A stretch of 64,000 nt of DNA from Lentisphaerota bacterium (lineage in GTDB: Bacteria; Verrucomicrobiota; Kiritimatiellia; UBA8416; JAIOPI01), in the NCBI GenBank assembly GCA_021413965.1, contig JAIOPI010000031.1, positions 124,001 through 188,000 of the forward strand, in the 5' to 3' direction. This document shows, piece by piece, positions 45,082-54,816 of the stretch. Numbering within the stretch: position 1 is the first letter of the stretch; the number at the start of each line of letters is the position of its first letter. The notes under the pieces were generated by a model that ran no database searches, was not told where the DNA came from, and saw only the letters and a program-made list of their open reading frames with translations. The position numbers and the translations under genes are program-made.

Positions 45082-46482
45082 TCAGGTGATCGTCGCGGTG
45101 AAGGCGAGGATGGGGCGATAGCCGCTGACGTCGAAGGGGACCTGGTAGGGCGGGCAAGCCGAGGGGGCGCCGACCACCACGGCCGCGGGACCGGCGTCGC
45201 GATGGAGTTCCAGCACGACGCGGTTAGGCGGCTCGATGCGGCAAGACGTCAGCGGCACCATGCCCGTGGCATCGCGCACGGCGAACGGGATCTGCGCCTG
45301 GATGTTGTTGTCGAAGCTCAGTCGCAGATCGACGTCGGCAAAGGTCAGCACGACTCGTCGCGGTCCGTCGGCGCGCGCGCTCTCGAGGTCGGGGTGACGA
45401 TGCTTGATGTCGTGCCCGCACACGGCGCCGAGCACGATGGCGGCCATGCGTTCGGCAATGACGCGGTTGGCGTCCGCGCCATTGTGAATGAGATCCGACA
45501 GGCCGCAATCGAGGGTGGCCATGACGTGAACTCCGGGAATGGTCCGGGCGGCCTGGCGCTGTGCTTCGCGCACGATGTCCCAGCCGGCGTGGATGCCCGG
45601 CGTCATCGGGTCGGATGCTGTCCATCGGTTGAGTTGGGCGGTGATGATGGGTAGGGCGGGGGTGGCGAGCGCGGTCCGGCATTCCGCGACGAATTCGGTG
45701 AAGCGCTGGAGGTAGGTCGGGCCCTTGGTTTCGTTCGCATCGGATTCGCCCTGGTACCACACCATGCCGCGGCATTGGCCACCGGAGTCCCGCACGTAGG
45801 CCAGCATATTCGTGAACAGGGCGCCCGATTTGCTCGGCAACCATTGGTCAAGTGCGGAGCCTCCCAAGGCGGTGGGAATCAGCCCGATGGGATAACCCAG
45901 GGCATGTTTGAGAACGCGCGCAAAGTGAAGGAACGGCGACTGAGCCGCATTGGCGAACTCGCGGTTAGCGGGGTAGCGCGTGGACGTTGAATCAGCCAGC
46001 GGGTGCGTGGCCAGGGCCCACTGCCCGCGGGCATGAAACATATGCACCCCGAGTTCGGGCCCGTCCAGAGTGGGGTTGCGTCCATATCCGGCGGCATTGC
46101 TCTGGCCGGCAATGATCCAGACGTCACCCACGCCGAGGTGGTGAATCATGTCCCCGCGCTGGATCCATTCCACCGGGCCGTCATCAAGCTGCAGCCCGGT
46201 CTCGATGCGGTAGAGTCCGCCTCGGGGGACGTCGATCAGCGTATAGGACCACCTGCCATCCAACTGTGTGTCGGCGGGGCGCCATTCCAGCGTGCGCCGT
46301 ACCGCAGATCCCGTGTCTTCGAGCACAAGCCGCACCATGACCTGCACGCGCGTGAAGGGGTTCTCCGTTCGCCATTGCCCCGCGAGGCTGATGGCCGCCG
46401 TGCCGGTCGGCGACTGTTGAAAGATCTGCCAATCCTGAGCGCCGGAGAGGATACTGACGCCCAAGGTTCCTATTGTACTCAT
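45082..46482 (-). CDS. Sialate O-acetylesterase-like carbohydrate esterase
   Basis: A 466-residue SGNH-type esterase. The start at 46482 follows GGGAG. The nucleophile motif GQSNAAGYG (126-134, S128), the segment GMVWYQGESDAN and the late D-x-x-H (DLIHNG) match the SASA/CE family that removes acetyl groups from sialic acid or other sugars. No signal peptide is evident in this form, so it is probably cytoplasmic, unlike many secreted relatives. It is the first gene reading leftwards after the phosphoesterase. Confidence 0.85.
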   Translation of the reverse strand: MSTIGTLGVSILSGAQDWQIFQQSPTGTAAISLAGQWRTENPFTRVQVMVRLVLEDTGSAVRRTLEWRPADTQLDGRWSYTLIDVPRGGLYRIETGLQLDDGPVEWIQRGDMIHHLGVGDVWIIAGQSNAAGYGRNPTLDGPELGVHMFHARGQWALATHPLADSTSTRYPANREFANAAQSPFLHFARVLKHALGYPIGLIPTALGGSALDQWLPSKSGALFTNMLAYVRDSGGQCRGMVWYQGESDANETKGPTYLQRFTEFVAECRTALATPALPIITAQLNRWTASDPMTPGIHAGWDIVREAQRQAARTIPGVHVMATLDCGLSDLIHNGADANRVIAERMAAIVLGAVCGHDIKHRHPDLESARADGPRRVVLTFADVDLRLSFDNNIQAQIPFAVRDATGMVPLTSCRIEPPNRVVLELHRDAGPAAVVVGAPSACPPYQVPFDVSGYRPILAFTATIT

Positions 46483-46495
46483 GATGATCGACTCC

Positions 46496-48346
46496 CTACG
46501 GCGCCAACGCAAGGCGCCCATGCATTTCGACGCGGTGATTGCCGCCGTTTAGGGGCGGGAACTGCAGCAAGGCACGATCGGCGGTGCGGTAACGGACGAC
46601 TTCAAACGACACCGTACGGCCGTCGGGAATGCCACCGAGGTCCGTCCACGGAATGGCGAACTCGGCGGTCCAGGCCGCGGTCTCACGGGTCGTGGCCGCC
46701 TGCTCGGTGCCGTCGAATGCCGCGCGATCGGCTCCGGCCGCATCATAGAGGGTGCCGATGGCATTCACGGCGATATGGCGGTAACCGCCGTCTGCCGTTC
46801 CGATGAGCAGTTCCACGGCGTCATCTTCCCAAACGTTGCCATCCCGGTTGGTGACACTGGTGCGCAGGGCATTGAGATTCGGCTCTCCGCAGCGCAGCGC
46901 GACAAAGAGTGCGTCGGGTGTATAGGCGACGGACGCCTGGGTATCGACGGTCGGGACGCGGCCGTCCGGCCTGCGAAAATCCACCACTTGGGCGGGGCGT
47001 TGCCAGGCGGCATCATCCAAACATCCGTCGATCACAGGGGGTGAGGCGGTGCGCGTAGCAAGGGTTGTCGGCCGGTATCGTGTGAACAGGGCGTCGAGAG
47101 GAAACGCGACGGAGAGCGGAGACGCCGGCATATACGCACTGCCGGCGGTAGCCAAGACGGTGCACGCGGGCGGTGTGGGCAGTGCGGCCGTGCCGGTGTA
47201 GCGCAGCGTGAAATCCACCGTATTCGTCCTGTGGCTGGGAACGTCGACATTGGTGACGGCGGGCGTGACCGACCAGTCTCCGTCCGTAGGCAATCTCCAG
47301 ACAATTTCGGCGTGCATCTGGTGACTAAATGGATTGAATAAGGGCAACTGCATGCGGGCGCCGAGCGCGGGTTCAAACGGGTCGGTAGCCGTCAGGGCGA
47401 GTCCGTTCTCGAGTTGAATATGCGCCTCGGTGTGAACGTCATCGGGCAGAATTCCATCCAACTTCAGGTTGGCCTGCACGGGGCCATTGGTGGTGAGCGT
47501 GACCCAGACGGCATGGTCGAATTCACCGAATCCGGGGCCGAGCAGATCACTCTGACCGCCCGTCGTTCCCAGGATGTAGTAGTTCCGCGACTGGCGTTCG
47601 AACTTGGCGTACTGATGGAAATGGCCGGCAAACACCGTGTGCGGGCGTGAGGCGAGGACGGCCTGTATGTCCCCGAATCCGGTGTGCTGTCCGGCATTGA
47701 TGACTTTTCGAGACGTGTGGAGGTGACCTTCTTCATAGACCCAGAGGGGCTGATGCATGAAGACCAGGGTCCATCGAACGTTGGGATTGGCGCGCAGGGT
47801 GTTCAGCGCCCATGTGACTTGTTCCGGACTCAGGCCGGGATCGGCATCCTGCGAGTCCAAGGCGAGAAACAACACCTTGCGGTAGACAAAGGAATAGTAG
47901 GTTTGACCAAAACGCTCGCGGTAGACGCGACGCATGACGGGACTGACGTCGTCATGGTTGCCTGGCAGGAAGAAGAAGGGCATCTGGAGGCGGTGGACGA
48001 AGCCGGTGAACTCGTCCCACTGATGGTGAAGAGTGGTTTCGTCATCGGTGTAGCCCTCGATCATGTCGCCGACCGTGATAACGAACTCGGGCTGCAGGAG
48101 GTTGAGCTTGTCGACGGCGGATTCGAAGATGCCGGGGCGCGCGCCGCCAGTGCGATCGGCCACGATGGCGAACTGAAAGTTCTCGGGATCATTGTTGAAC
48201 TGCAGGTGTGTCCAGGGTTTGGCATCGGTGGAGACATCGCTACTGAAGACGGTGGAGTGCCGGCAGCCGGCGGCCAGCAGGAGGAGCGCGATGAGGGCAG
48301 CGGTGAAGCGGAAGCGGGGGATGCGTCTGGCCAGACTCGCGAGCAT
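46496..48346 (-). CDS. Lipoprotein metallophosphoesterase with CBM9-like C-terminal domain
   Basis: A 616-residue protein starting at 48346 after AAAGGAA. The lipobox LLAAGC has C28. A calcineurin-type metallophosphoesterase domain follows (residues 60-255) with IVADRTGG in place of the usual DxH, GD at 93-94, GNHDD at 129-133, H199 and GHFH at 241-244. The substituted first histidine is seen in several related proteins. From about 435 to the end is a beta-sandwich with ID-x-x-LDDAAWQ and WTAEFAIPW, typical of CBM9-like xylan/glycan-binding domains. It probably works on glycans or nucleotides at the cell surface. Confidence 0.85.
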   Translation of the reverse strand: MLASLARRIPRFRFTAALIALLLLAAGCRHSTVFSSDVSTDAKPWTHLQFNNDPENFQFAIVADRTGGARPGIFESAVDKLNLLQPEFVITVGDMIEGYTDDETTLHHQWDEFTGFVHRLQMPFFFLPGNHDDVSPVMRRVYRERFGQTYYSFVYRKVLFLALDSQDADPGLSPEQVTWALNTLRANPNVRWTLVFMHQPLWVYEEGHLHTSRKVINAGQHTGFGDIQAVLASRPHTVFAGHFHQYAKFERQSRNYYILGTTGGQSDLLGPGFGEFDHAVWVTLTTNGPVQANLKLDGILPDDVHTEAHIQLENGLALTATDPFEPALGARMQLPLFNPFSHQMHAEIVWRLPTDGDWSVTPAVTNVDVPSHRTNTVDFTLRYTGTAALPTPPACTVLATAGSAYMPASPLSVAFPLDALFTRYRPTTLATRTASPPVIDGCLDDAAWQRPAQVVDFRRPDGRVPTVDTQASVAYTPDALFVALRCGEPNLNALRTSVTNRDGNVWEDDAVELLIGTADGGYRHIAVNAIGTLYDAAGADRAAFDGTEQAATTRETAAWTAEFAIPWTDLGGIPDGRTVSFEVVRYRTADRALLQFPPLNGGNHRVEMHGRLALAP

Positions 48347-48383
48347 GGAGATTCCTTTCGCACACGCAATCGAATGAGTGAAC

Positions 48384-48412
48384 AGAGTACCGGTGGCGGC
48401 GAAGGGCGGCAA
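48384..48412 (-). promoter_or_regulatory. Possible promoter for the phosphoesterase gene
   Basis: On the minus strand TTGCCG (complement of 48407-48412), 17-bp spacer, TACTCT (complement of 48384-48389). The surrounding 208-bp gap (48347-48554) shows no gene. Confidence 0.35.
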
Positions 48413-48554
48413 GGAGTGAGTGCGGGCGCCGTTCTCGCCCGGTCCCGGTGTTGCGGGCCGTTTGCGCACGCTGTCTGCGCCCCTCGGACGAACCGGGGGC
48501 CGGCCCGCCCGCCAGCCGCGGAGCGGCCATGGTGGGCGAGGCTGGCGCCAGTCG

Positions 48555-50606
48555 CTATTTGCCGGTGTCCCACGTCAGGACGCCTGCCGCATAGGGCGGG
48601 ATCTGCACGTCGACAATCAGACGCCCATTGCGCCGCGTGGTCTTGGCGGGCATGGGGGCCGCTCCTTCCACATGCAAGACGCCGGGCGAGCGGGTCTGGA
48701 AACCGTGGGTATCCGGTGCCAGTTGCACTTTGAGTCGCGCCGCGCGCGGCGAACTGTTGGCGAGCGTCACGGCCAGCCCGCGTTTCGACGTGTAAACGAA
48801 TCCCTTGCCGCCCTTGACGTCGAGCCCGATGGTGTCGCGGAAGATCCCATGATTGACATAGGCGGCCGTGGCCTTGCGCAGCTTGGCCAAGCGCGCCACC
48901 TGCTCGGCCAGCGCGGGAGCCTCCGACAGCAGCCCGGTCATGTCGCGAGTGGCGATGGCCATGAAGCTGCCGATGGCAAAGGCTTCGGCGATGACGTCGC
49001 GCTGATTCTCGTCGATGCACCAGCAGGGAATCATGGGCGGCAGTACATAGCGGAAGACGGGGGCGCTCACCCACTGATTTTGCCGCCAGCCCCAGTTCCA
49101 CCACAGGTCAATGTGCTGGGTGTTGTAGAGGTCAGGGAGTTCGGCCACGGTGTAGGCGGCGGGGTTGCGGGTGCGCGTGGCGCGCGTGGCATCCCGGAAC
49201 CACGCGTATGTGCGTTCCCAGGCGTCCCAAGGGGAGGCGTGCCCATGCTTGCGCGACAGGCAGTAATTCCACTCCGCAGCCTGGTCCACGGCGATGACAT
49301 CGAAGCCCAGGTCGAGTGTCTGCTTGAGAAGTTTTCTCGCAAACGGTTGGAACTGGTCGGAGCCGCAGCAAACCGAGTAGGAGCCCATTTCGTAGGCGGC
49401 ATCAACGTACACGCCGCCGTCCATTGAACCGGGGGGGAATCCGTACATGCCCTGGCCGAAAAGGCTTTCCTGGAGCATCGGCTTCATGGCGCGCCAGGAT
49501 CGATTTCGCCGGCAGGCGAGGCGCCAGTTCACAAAGGCGGAGACGGAGGTGCCGAGGCCGCGCGTGTCGCGCAGGGCGCGCTTCATTTCGCGCAAGCGGG
49601 CCGGTGGCATTTCCCAGAAATCGCCGCGGTCAGGGCGGTAGTAGACGGAGGCGGCGTAGTCCCAGAACATGAGGTCGTGCACGCCGAAGCGTTGTGCATC
49701 ACGGGCGACGGCGGGCAGTTCGGAAAGCGCATGGTCGTGTTTGCCGGAGAAGCCCTCGGTGTGGATGTGCAGCAGGCCGATCTTCTCGCGCACGGCGCGC
49801 GGTGTGTCGCAGGGCTTCCACCAGGTCATGGCCCACTGGCGAAGGCGGTCGGCGGTGGCATGCCAGTCGCCGTCGTGAACGCCCACGCCGACTTCGGCGC
49901 TGGTCCAAGTCTGGCCCGGTTCGACAAAGCACCCCGTCGCCCAGGCCCACGTCAGGCAATAGCCATCGACGGGCTGCAGCATGTTTTCGAACACGAGATT
50001 GTGGGGCGAGGGGCGCTGCTCGTACTTGATGTACGATAGACCCCCGGCCGGGTTGCTGAGGTCCATCATGGGGAGCTGGCTGATGCCATCGTCGCCCCAG
50101 CGTTGGAGATGGTGACCGAAGGTATGGGTCTCCTCGCGGCCCCGGGCAAAACGTGCAAAGACGTCATAGTCCATGCGTTTGCTGGTGGTGACGCGATCCT
50201 TCGTTTTCCCGGGGACGCCGGCTCGGCCGCCAATCCATGGGAACCACATTTCGTTGACGCGATAGGAGCTGGCGTTATGGATGGTCAGCGAGAAGAAGGC
50301 CTCCTGGCTGCCTGCCGGCAGGCGCACGCGGGCGGTCATGAAAATGCCGGCTCGCCCGCCGCCGTCTCTCAACTCAGGGAACTGAATCTGCAGCGTGTCG
50401 CCGGCGCGGGAGATTTCAGGTCGTCCGGCCTCGTGTGAGAAGAGTGGGCGGGACACGTGGCCGGGGGTGGGGGCGATCAGTTTGGCGAGGCGACTCCCGC
50501 GCGGATCCTGGAGCCAGCGCTGTCCGTTCTTCACGTTGGTGATTTGGCGAAGGCTGCCGGTGGCGTCATCAAAATCGAATCGAACGAGGCCGTTGGTCAG
50601 TAACAT
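48555..50606 (-). CDS. Putative glycoside hydrolase with TIM-barrel core
   Basis: A 683-residue protein starting at ATG 50606 after GTGGAG. The N-terminal 250 residues look like a beta-sandwich, the centre like a TIM barrel (LGLHIHTEGFSG-like strand, DLMFWDYAASVYYR, VYVDAAYEMGS, FDVIAVDQAAEWN, TVAELPDL) and the C-terminus like another beta-rich domain. Acidic residues at strand ends (D in FDVIAVDQ, E in AEWN) are candidate catalytic residues. It most resembles DUF6259-type sugar hydrolases, but the family is not certain. It has no signal peptide, suggesting a role on imported oligosaccharides. Confidence 0.68.
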   Translation of the reverse strand: MLLTNGLVRFDFDDATGSLRQITNVKNGQRWLQDPRGSRLAKLIAPTPGHVSRPLFSHEAGRPEISRAGDTLQIQFPELRDGGGRAGIFMTARVRLPAGSQEAFFSLTIHNASSYRVNEMWFPWIGGRAGVPGKTKDRVTTSKRMDYDVFARFARGREETHTFGHHLQRWGDDGISQLPMMDLSNPAGGLSYIKYEQRPSPHNLVFENMLQPVDGYCLTWAWATGCFVEPGQTWTSAEVGVGVHDGDWHATADRLRQWAMTWWKPCDTPRAVREKIGLLHIHTEGFSGKHDHALSELPAVARDAQRFGVHDLMFWDYAASVYYRPDRGDFWEMPPARLREMKRALRDTRGLGTSVSAFVNWRLACRRNRSWRAMKPMLQESLFGQGMYGFPPGSMDGGVYVDAAYEMGSYSVCCGSDQFQPFARKLLKQTLDLGFDVIAVDQAAEWNYCLSRKHGHASPWDAWERTYAWFRDATRATRTRNPAAYTVAELPDLYNTQHIDLWWNWGWRQNQWVSAPVFRYVLPPMIPCWCIDENQRDVIAEAFAIGSFMAIATRDMTGLLSEAPALAEQVARLAKLRKATAAYVNHGIFRDTIGLDVKGGKGFVYTSKRGLAVTLANSSPRAARLKVQLAPDTHGFQTRSPGVLHVEGAAPMPAKTTRRNGRLIVDVQIPPYAAGVLTWDTGK

Positions 50607-50721
50607 CGTGCTCTCCACTTGTTCTTTATCCACCGTTTCGTTTCGGATGCGTCACGCAATGCCTCACGTCCATTCGGTTGTCGCACACCACCGGCGGCAT
50701 CGGCCAGGTAATCTGTACGTT

Positions 50722-53205
50722 TCACCCGCCCGCGGGCCACCATTCCGGGTCCGGTGGTGTGATCAGCCCGCGCTGGATGGCGAGGGCCGCCATGACCGAG
50801 AAGTTCATCACGAATGTGCCCTCGTAGCCACAGGCCATGCCGTCCCACGAGAAGAACTCGGCGCCCTCCGACATGCCGGGCGACATGACGTCGGTCAGGA
50901 ATCCTTCCTCAAGGTCGCGGGACAACTTGCGCGCATTGGCCTTGAACCCGTGGGATGACAGCGCGCGCAGGTAGTAATGCATGCTCCCCGGCCATACGGA
51001 GCCGTTGCAGAAGAGTTCGAGCTGGGCCGCCGTCGCGCCTTCGCTGACGTTGCGTGGCTGGTCCGCCTCCGGGATCGGCCAGAGATTGATCGGCACGCCG
51101 AGCGGGCAGTCTGTGAGGCCCATTTTGATCCGCAGCGCCTCGAGGCGCGCAAGTGCACGCCTGGCGAATCGGGGCTCCAGGACGCCGAACGCACAGGCGA
51201 ATCCGTTGACCCAGACATAGGCGGCATCGTGCAACTGGCCGTCACGGCTTCGCCAGCCGGCGACCCAGCCGGTTTTCGGATTCACCAGGAGTTCCGCGAA
51301 TGGCCGGGGCATGCCATCGGCGGTTGTGCGGCACCGAGCGGCGAGTTCGGCATCCCCGGTTTCCTTAAGCAAGGCGGCGCCATTGCGCAGCGCCCGGTAG
51401 GTCCAGGCATTGACGTAGGCATCGAGGTGTCCGAAGCCCACGACGTCGCAGGCGTTCGAGCTCCACCGGTGGGTACCCGAGTTGCCCGACAGATCGTGAC
51501 ACACGGCGAGCCCTTCCGGGCCGATCGTGGCGAGCAGCCGTTGGGCCGTTTCGACAAGACCGGGGCGGACATGCTTCAGCCAGGTCGCATCCGGATCGGC
51601 CTGATGAATACGCCCGACCGCGGACAGCAGGATCGGATCGGCGTCGAGATACAGATTGCGCCAGTAGCCGTAGCCGCTGCCGTCGAGCAGCCCGCGCTCA
51701 ATCGTGAAGCGGGCGAGGTCCAGTGGATTGGGGCCGATCTTCGGGCGGGCCGTAAACGCGCACAGGTCGATGCACCCATGCTGATTGACGTGGCAGTTGG
51801 TTGACGCCCCGTGATTGGAGAAGCCGGCGTACTCGGCCCGGAAATTCGAATACAGCGAGGCCCAGTGTTTGCGCAGCGCGGGCGGGATGGTGGCGCGCGT
51901 GTTCGTGACGGCCGGTTGGAGGTTTGAGACGGTCAGCTCGACGACCGCGCGAACGGGCTTACGCGAGACGACCAGTGGAGCGTGGGGGCCGGCAACGGAC
52001 GCGAGGACAATGCCGTCGATGTTCACGGCCCCGTCGCGATAGCTTTCCACCTGAAGTCGCGCAGGTCCTTCGAGCACGCGGCAGCTCAGGCATCCCACCG
52101 CGTCACTCGCGAACATGGCCGGGAGTTGAACATCCCCGGCCCGGCCCGTGCGCCGGGTGGGTACGGCGGCGGTGGCGGTCATTCCCTTTTTCAGGTCCCA
52201 CGCCAGCCGCCACGCCTCGGCTTCCAGCACGACGGTGTCGCGATCGGCGTATTGCGTGAGTTCCATGACGATGCGTTTGGGCTCGATGGTGAACACGGCA
52301 TCAAGCCGGACGCCCGCGGAGCAGGCCAGGTTGCGATAAGACACCCGATTGCCGCGAATGCCCACCTCGCCGGTCCAGTGGCTGGCGCTGCAGTCAATTG
52401 CCGACGTTCGAACGACGGGGCCGCTGGCACCCGTGGCCGAATTCGGAGAGAGGAACGCGTCGAGCCGGCGGGTGACGATCCGGTTGCGGCCGGCCTGTCC
52501 GAATCCCCCTGCATCCCATCCCAGTTGAGTCAGGATGGGGCGGCGCAAGGAGAATGCCACGGAGAGGTGTTTGCCCTCGAACACGACGCTATGCAGATGG
52601 CGTCGAACACGCATGCCCCGCGGCGCCCGCGGCGTGCAACCGCGGACCTTGAGGACCGGCTGATAGTAGATGGAGGAGTCCGGGGCGGCTTCCAGCTCTT
52701 CACCGTGAGCGGTCAGTTTGTTCAGGATGGCGAAAGGCACCGCATGACCGGCGGCACCGGTGGCGCAGTCCCCGTGGTTTGGCCAGACGGGGTGCTCGCG
52801 GTCGCACTCGACGCGCAGGTGGTCCGTCTCAAGTCCGGCAAGGTCGATGCGCAGCGGTTCCGTCAAGGTGGGCGCGAAACGCCGGTTCATCTCCTCGGGA
52901 CTGGTGGTGCGGTCGATGCCGTCGCCGGACACGCGTGGGTCGGGAGGGAATTCGACATCCTTGACGACGCGCCAGGTGGCGCCTTCGAGGACGCTGACCG
53001 TGACGTGCGCGGGGTGGGTCGGCACCGAAGGTTCCCAACGGCCTGCGGCCAGGCGGAGGAGTTCCAGGTGGTCGATGCGAACGCGGCGACGAAAGCGCAG
53101 GTAGCGCACCGTGGCGCGCCCGTCAACCGTGACGCCGAGGCGCGGGTGTATGAGGGGCTTAATGTGGGCGTGCGTGACGGCGGAGCACGCTAGCGGCTTG
53201 GTCAC
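50722..53205 (-). CDS. Putative glycoside hydrolase, (alpha/alpha)6-barrel type
   Basis: An 827-residue protein starting at GTG 53205, which overlaps the GH1 stop (GTGA). The N-terminal half is beta-rich (supersandwich-like) and the C-terminal half is helical, with NRDG/NPKTGWVAGWRSRDGQLHDAAYVWVNG-type motifs, CNGSVWPGSMHYYLRAL, and WDGMACGYEGTF. These fit a (alpha/alpha)6 glycosidase or lyase such as a GH15/GH63/GH78-like fold. The substrate is unknown. It is cytoplasmic by the lack of a signal. Confidence 0.68.
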   Translation of the reverse strand: MTKPLACSAVTHAHIKPLIHPRLGVTVDGRATVRYLRFRRRVRIDHLELLRLAAGRWEPSVPTHPAHVTVSVLEGATWRVVKDVEFPPDPRVSGDGIDRTTSPEEMNRRFAPTLTEPLRIDLAGLETDHLRVECDREHPVWPNHGDCATGAAGHAVPFAILNKLTAHGEELEAAPDSSIYYQPVLKVRGCTPRAPRGMRVRRHLHSVVFEGKHLSVAFSLRRPILTQLGWDAGGFGQAGRNRIVTRRLDAFLSPNSATGASGPVVRTSAIDCSASHWTGEVGIRGNRVSYRNLACSAGVRLDAVFTIEPKRIVMELTQYADRDTVVLEAEAWRLAWDLKKGMTATAAVPTRRTGRAGDVQLPAMFASDAVGCLSCRVLEGPARLQVESYRDGAVNIDGIVLASVAGPHAPLVVSRKPVRAVVELTVSNLQPAVTNTRATIPPALRKHWASLYSNFRAEYAGFSNHGASTNCHVNQHGCIDLCAFTARPKIGPNPLDLARFTIERGLLDGSGYGYWRNLYLDADPILLSAVGRIHQADPDATWLKHVRPGLVETAQRLLATIGPEGLAVCHDLSGNSGTHRWSSNACDVVGFGHLDAYVNAWTYRALRNGAALLKETGDAELAARCRTTADGMPRPFAELLVNPKTGWVAGWRSRDGQLHDAAYVWVNGFACAFGVLEPRFARRALARLEALRIKMGLTDCPLGVPINLWPIPEADQPRNVSEGATAAQLELFCNGSVWPGSMHYYLRALSSHGFKANARKLSRDLEEGFLTDVMSPGMSEGAEFFSWDGMACGYEGTFVMNFSVMAALAIQRGLITPPDPEWWPAGG

Positions 53206-54521
53206 AATCGTCCCTCCTTGAGGAAGTCACGATACCAGCGTGCGCTGCTCTTCGCGACGCGCTTTTGCGTGGGGTAGTCGGTGAAGAACAGGCCGTAGCG
53301 GGCGGTGAATCCTGCGGACCACTCAAAGTTGTCCATGAGCGACCAGATGCAGTAGCCCCGGATGTCGACGCCGGAGGCGATGGCGTCCTGCAGGGCGGCG
53401 ACGTGCGTGCGCAAGTAGTCGACGCGGTCGTGATCATCGCAGGTGCCGTCCTCCGCGAGGGTCTCATCCTTCTTGTAGAGCCCATTCTCGGTGACGATGA
53501 AGGTGCGCGGCCCATAGCGTTGGTTGAGGCGCTTGAGTCCGGCCAGAAAAGCCGCCGGGCTGTTCTCCTTGTGCACGGTGGTGTAGGCCTGGATGGGGCC
53601 GGCCCGATCCGGCTGCAGCGTGCCGGCGGCCACGTGCATGTTCTGGTAGTAATTCACGCCCAGAAAATCGGTGGGGCTGGCGATGACATCCTGGTCGCCA
53701 TCACGCACGGCGGGCGCCAGTTCGCCGAGGAAGGTCCGGTAGAGTTCGGGATAGCCGCGGCCGTGGAGGGGATCGAGCAGCCAGAGATTGTTCTGGTGGT
53801 CGGCGAGTTCCGCGGCGCGCTGGTCCTTGGCGCTGTCAGTGGCCGGGGACCATTGCATGCAACTCATGGTGATGCCGATGTCGCCGGGCATCCGCATGTC
53901 ACGAAAGCGGCGGACGGCTTCGCCATGACCGACGAGGGCGTGGTGCACCGCCTGGTACGCGAGCTTCCAATCGGTGTGTCCGGGTGGGCAAAGCCCGTCG
54001 CCATACCCCTGGTACAGGAAGCAGTTGGGCTCGTTCAACGTGATCCAATGGCGCACGCGGTCGCCGAGCCGCTCAAACAGAACGCCGGCATAATCCGCGT
54101 AGTGCGCGATCATGTCACGATTGAGCCAGCCCCCGGCGCTCTCCAGTTCCTGGGGATGGTCGCCATGCCAGATCGTCACCAGCGGGGTGATGCCGCGATC
54201 CAGCAGGCCGTCGATCAGGTGCTGGTAGAAGTCCAGCCCGGCTTGATTGACGCGCCCCTTGCCACGCGGGAGGACGCGCGACCAGCAGATGGAGAAGCGG
54301 TAGGCATTGACGCCCAGCCACTCCATGAGCTTGAGATCCTCGTGCCAGCGGTGGTAGTGGTCGCAGGTCACATCGGCGGTGTGACCGTCCGTGATTTTTC
54401 CGGGCGTGTGCGAGAACCGATCCCAATTGCTTTCACGCTTGCCGTCCGCCGCGGGCGCACCCTCAATCTGGAAGGCGGCGGTGGCCGTTCCCCAGAGGAA
54501 TCTCGGAGATTTGGACTGCAT
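53202..54521 (-). CDS. GH1 beta-glucosidase
   Basis: A 439-residue family 1 glycosidase with start at 54521 after AAGGAG. The acid/base glutamate is E164 in TLNEP (161-165) and the nucleophile is E345 in VTENG (343-347). Typical segments include GTATAAFQIEGA and YGLFFTDY. The usual TLYHWDLPQ reads TIWHGDHPQ, which places different residues near the active site. Cytoplasmic. It would release glucose or a related sugar from disaccharides made by the neighbouring enzymes. Confidence 0.93.
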   Translation of the reverse strand: MQSKSPRFLWGTATAAFQIEGAPAADGKRESNWDRFSHTPGKITDGHTADVTCDHYHRWHEDLKLMEWLGVNAYRFSICWSRVLPRGKGRVNQAGLDFYQHLIDGLLDRGITPLVTIWHGDHPQELESAGGWLNRDMIAHYADYAGVLFERLGDRVRHWITLNEPNCFLYQGYGDGLCPPGHTDWKLAYQAVHHALVGHGEAVRRFRDMRMPGDIGITMSCMQWSPATDSAKDQRAAELADHQNNLWLLDPLHGRGYPELYRTFLGELAPAVRDGDQDVIASPTDFLGVNYYQNMHVAAGTLQPDRAGPIQAYTTVHKENSPAAFLAGLKRLNQRYGPRTFIVTENGLYKKDETLAEDGTCDDHDRVDYLRTHVAALQDAIASGVDIRGYCIWSLMDNFEWSAGFTARYGLFFTDYPTQKRVAKSSARWYRDFLKEGRL

Positions 54522-54613
54522 GTGCACAAACTCCTTATGCCAGGCGGTGCCTGCTTGGTGGCGCCACGTCGTGTGGACGGGGAGACTAGCGCAGATGATT
54601 GGGGTGTCACAGC

Positions 54614-54635
54614 CAATTTGACTTGTCGGAAATTG
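54614..54635. promoter_or_regulatory. Palindromic operator-like site between divergent GH1 and esterase genes
   Basis: CAATTT (54614-54619) and AAATTG (54630-54635) form a perfect inverted repeat with a 10-bp spacer, AT-rich in a GC-rich background. It lies 90 bp upstream of the GH1 gene and 180 bp upstream of the esterase gene. No transcription factor is encoded nearby. Confidence 0.4.
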
Positions 54636-54816
54636 CACGACGATGTCCAGCGGGCGCGACACGTGGGGCGAACGCTCGCGGGTGCGTTGACAGGGCGGTG
54701 CAACTGCGGCAGGCTGGAAGGGACAACGGGGGTCATGGCGGCGCAGGATCAGGGAGCCGGAGGGGGCCCCGGGCGCGCGTCGGGAGTTGCGGCCTGCTGG
54801 CGGGGGATCGGGAGAC

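Noticed and set aside
51982-53193. Long open frame antisense to the (alpha/alpha)6-type hydrolase (403 codons)
   Set aside because: No recognisable domains and composition typical of antisense high-GC frames; same for the frame opposite the GH1 gene at 53265-54830 and the glycosyltransferase at 35624-36568.
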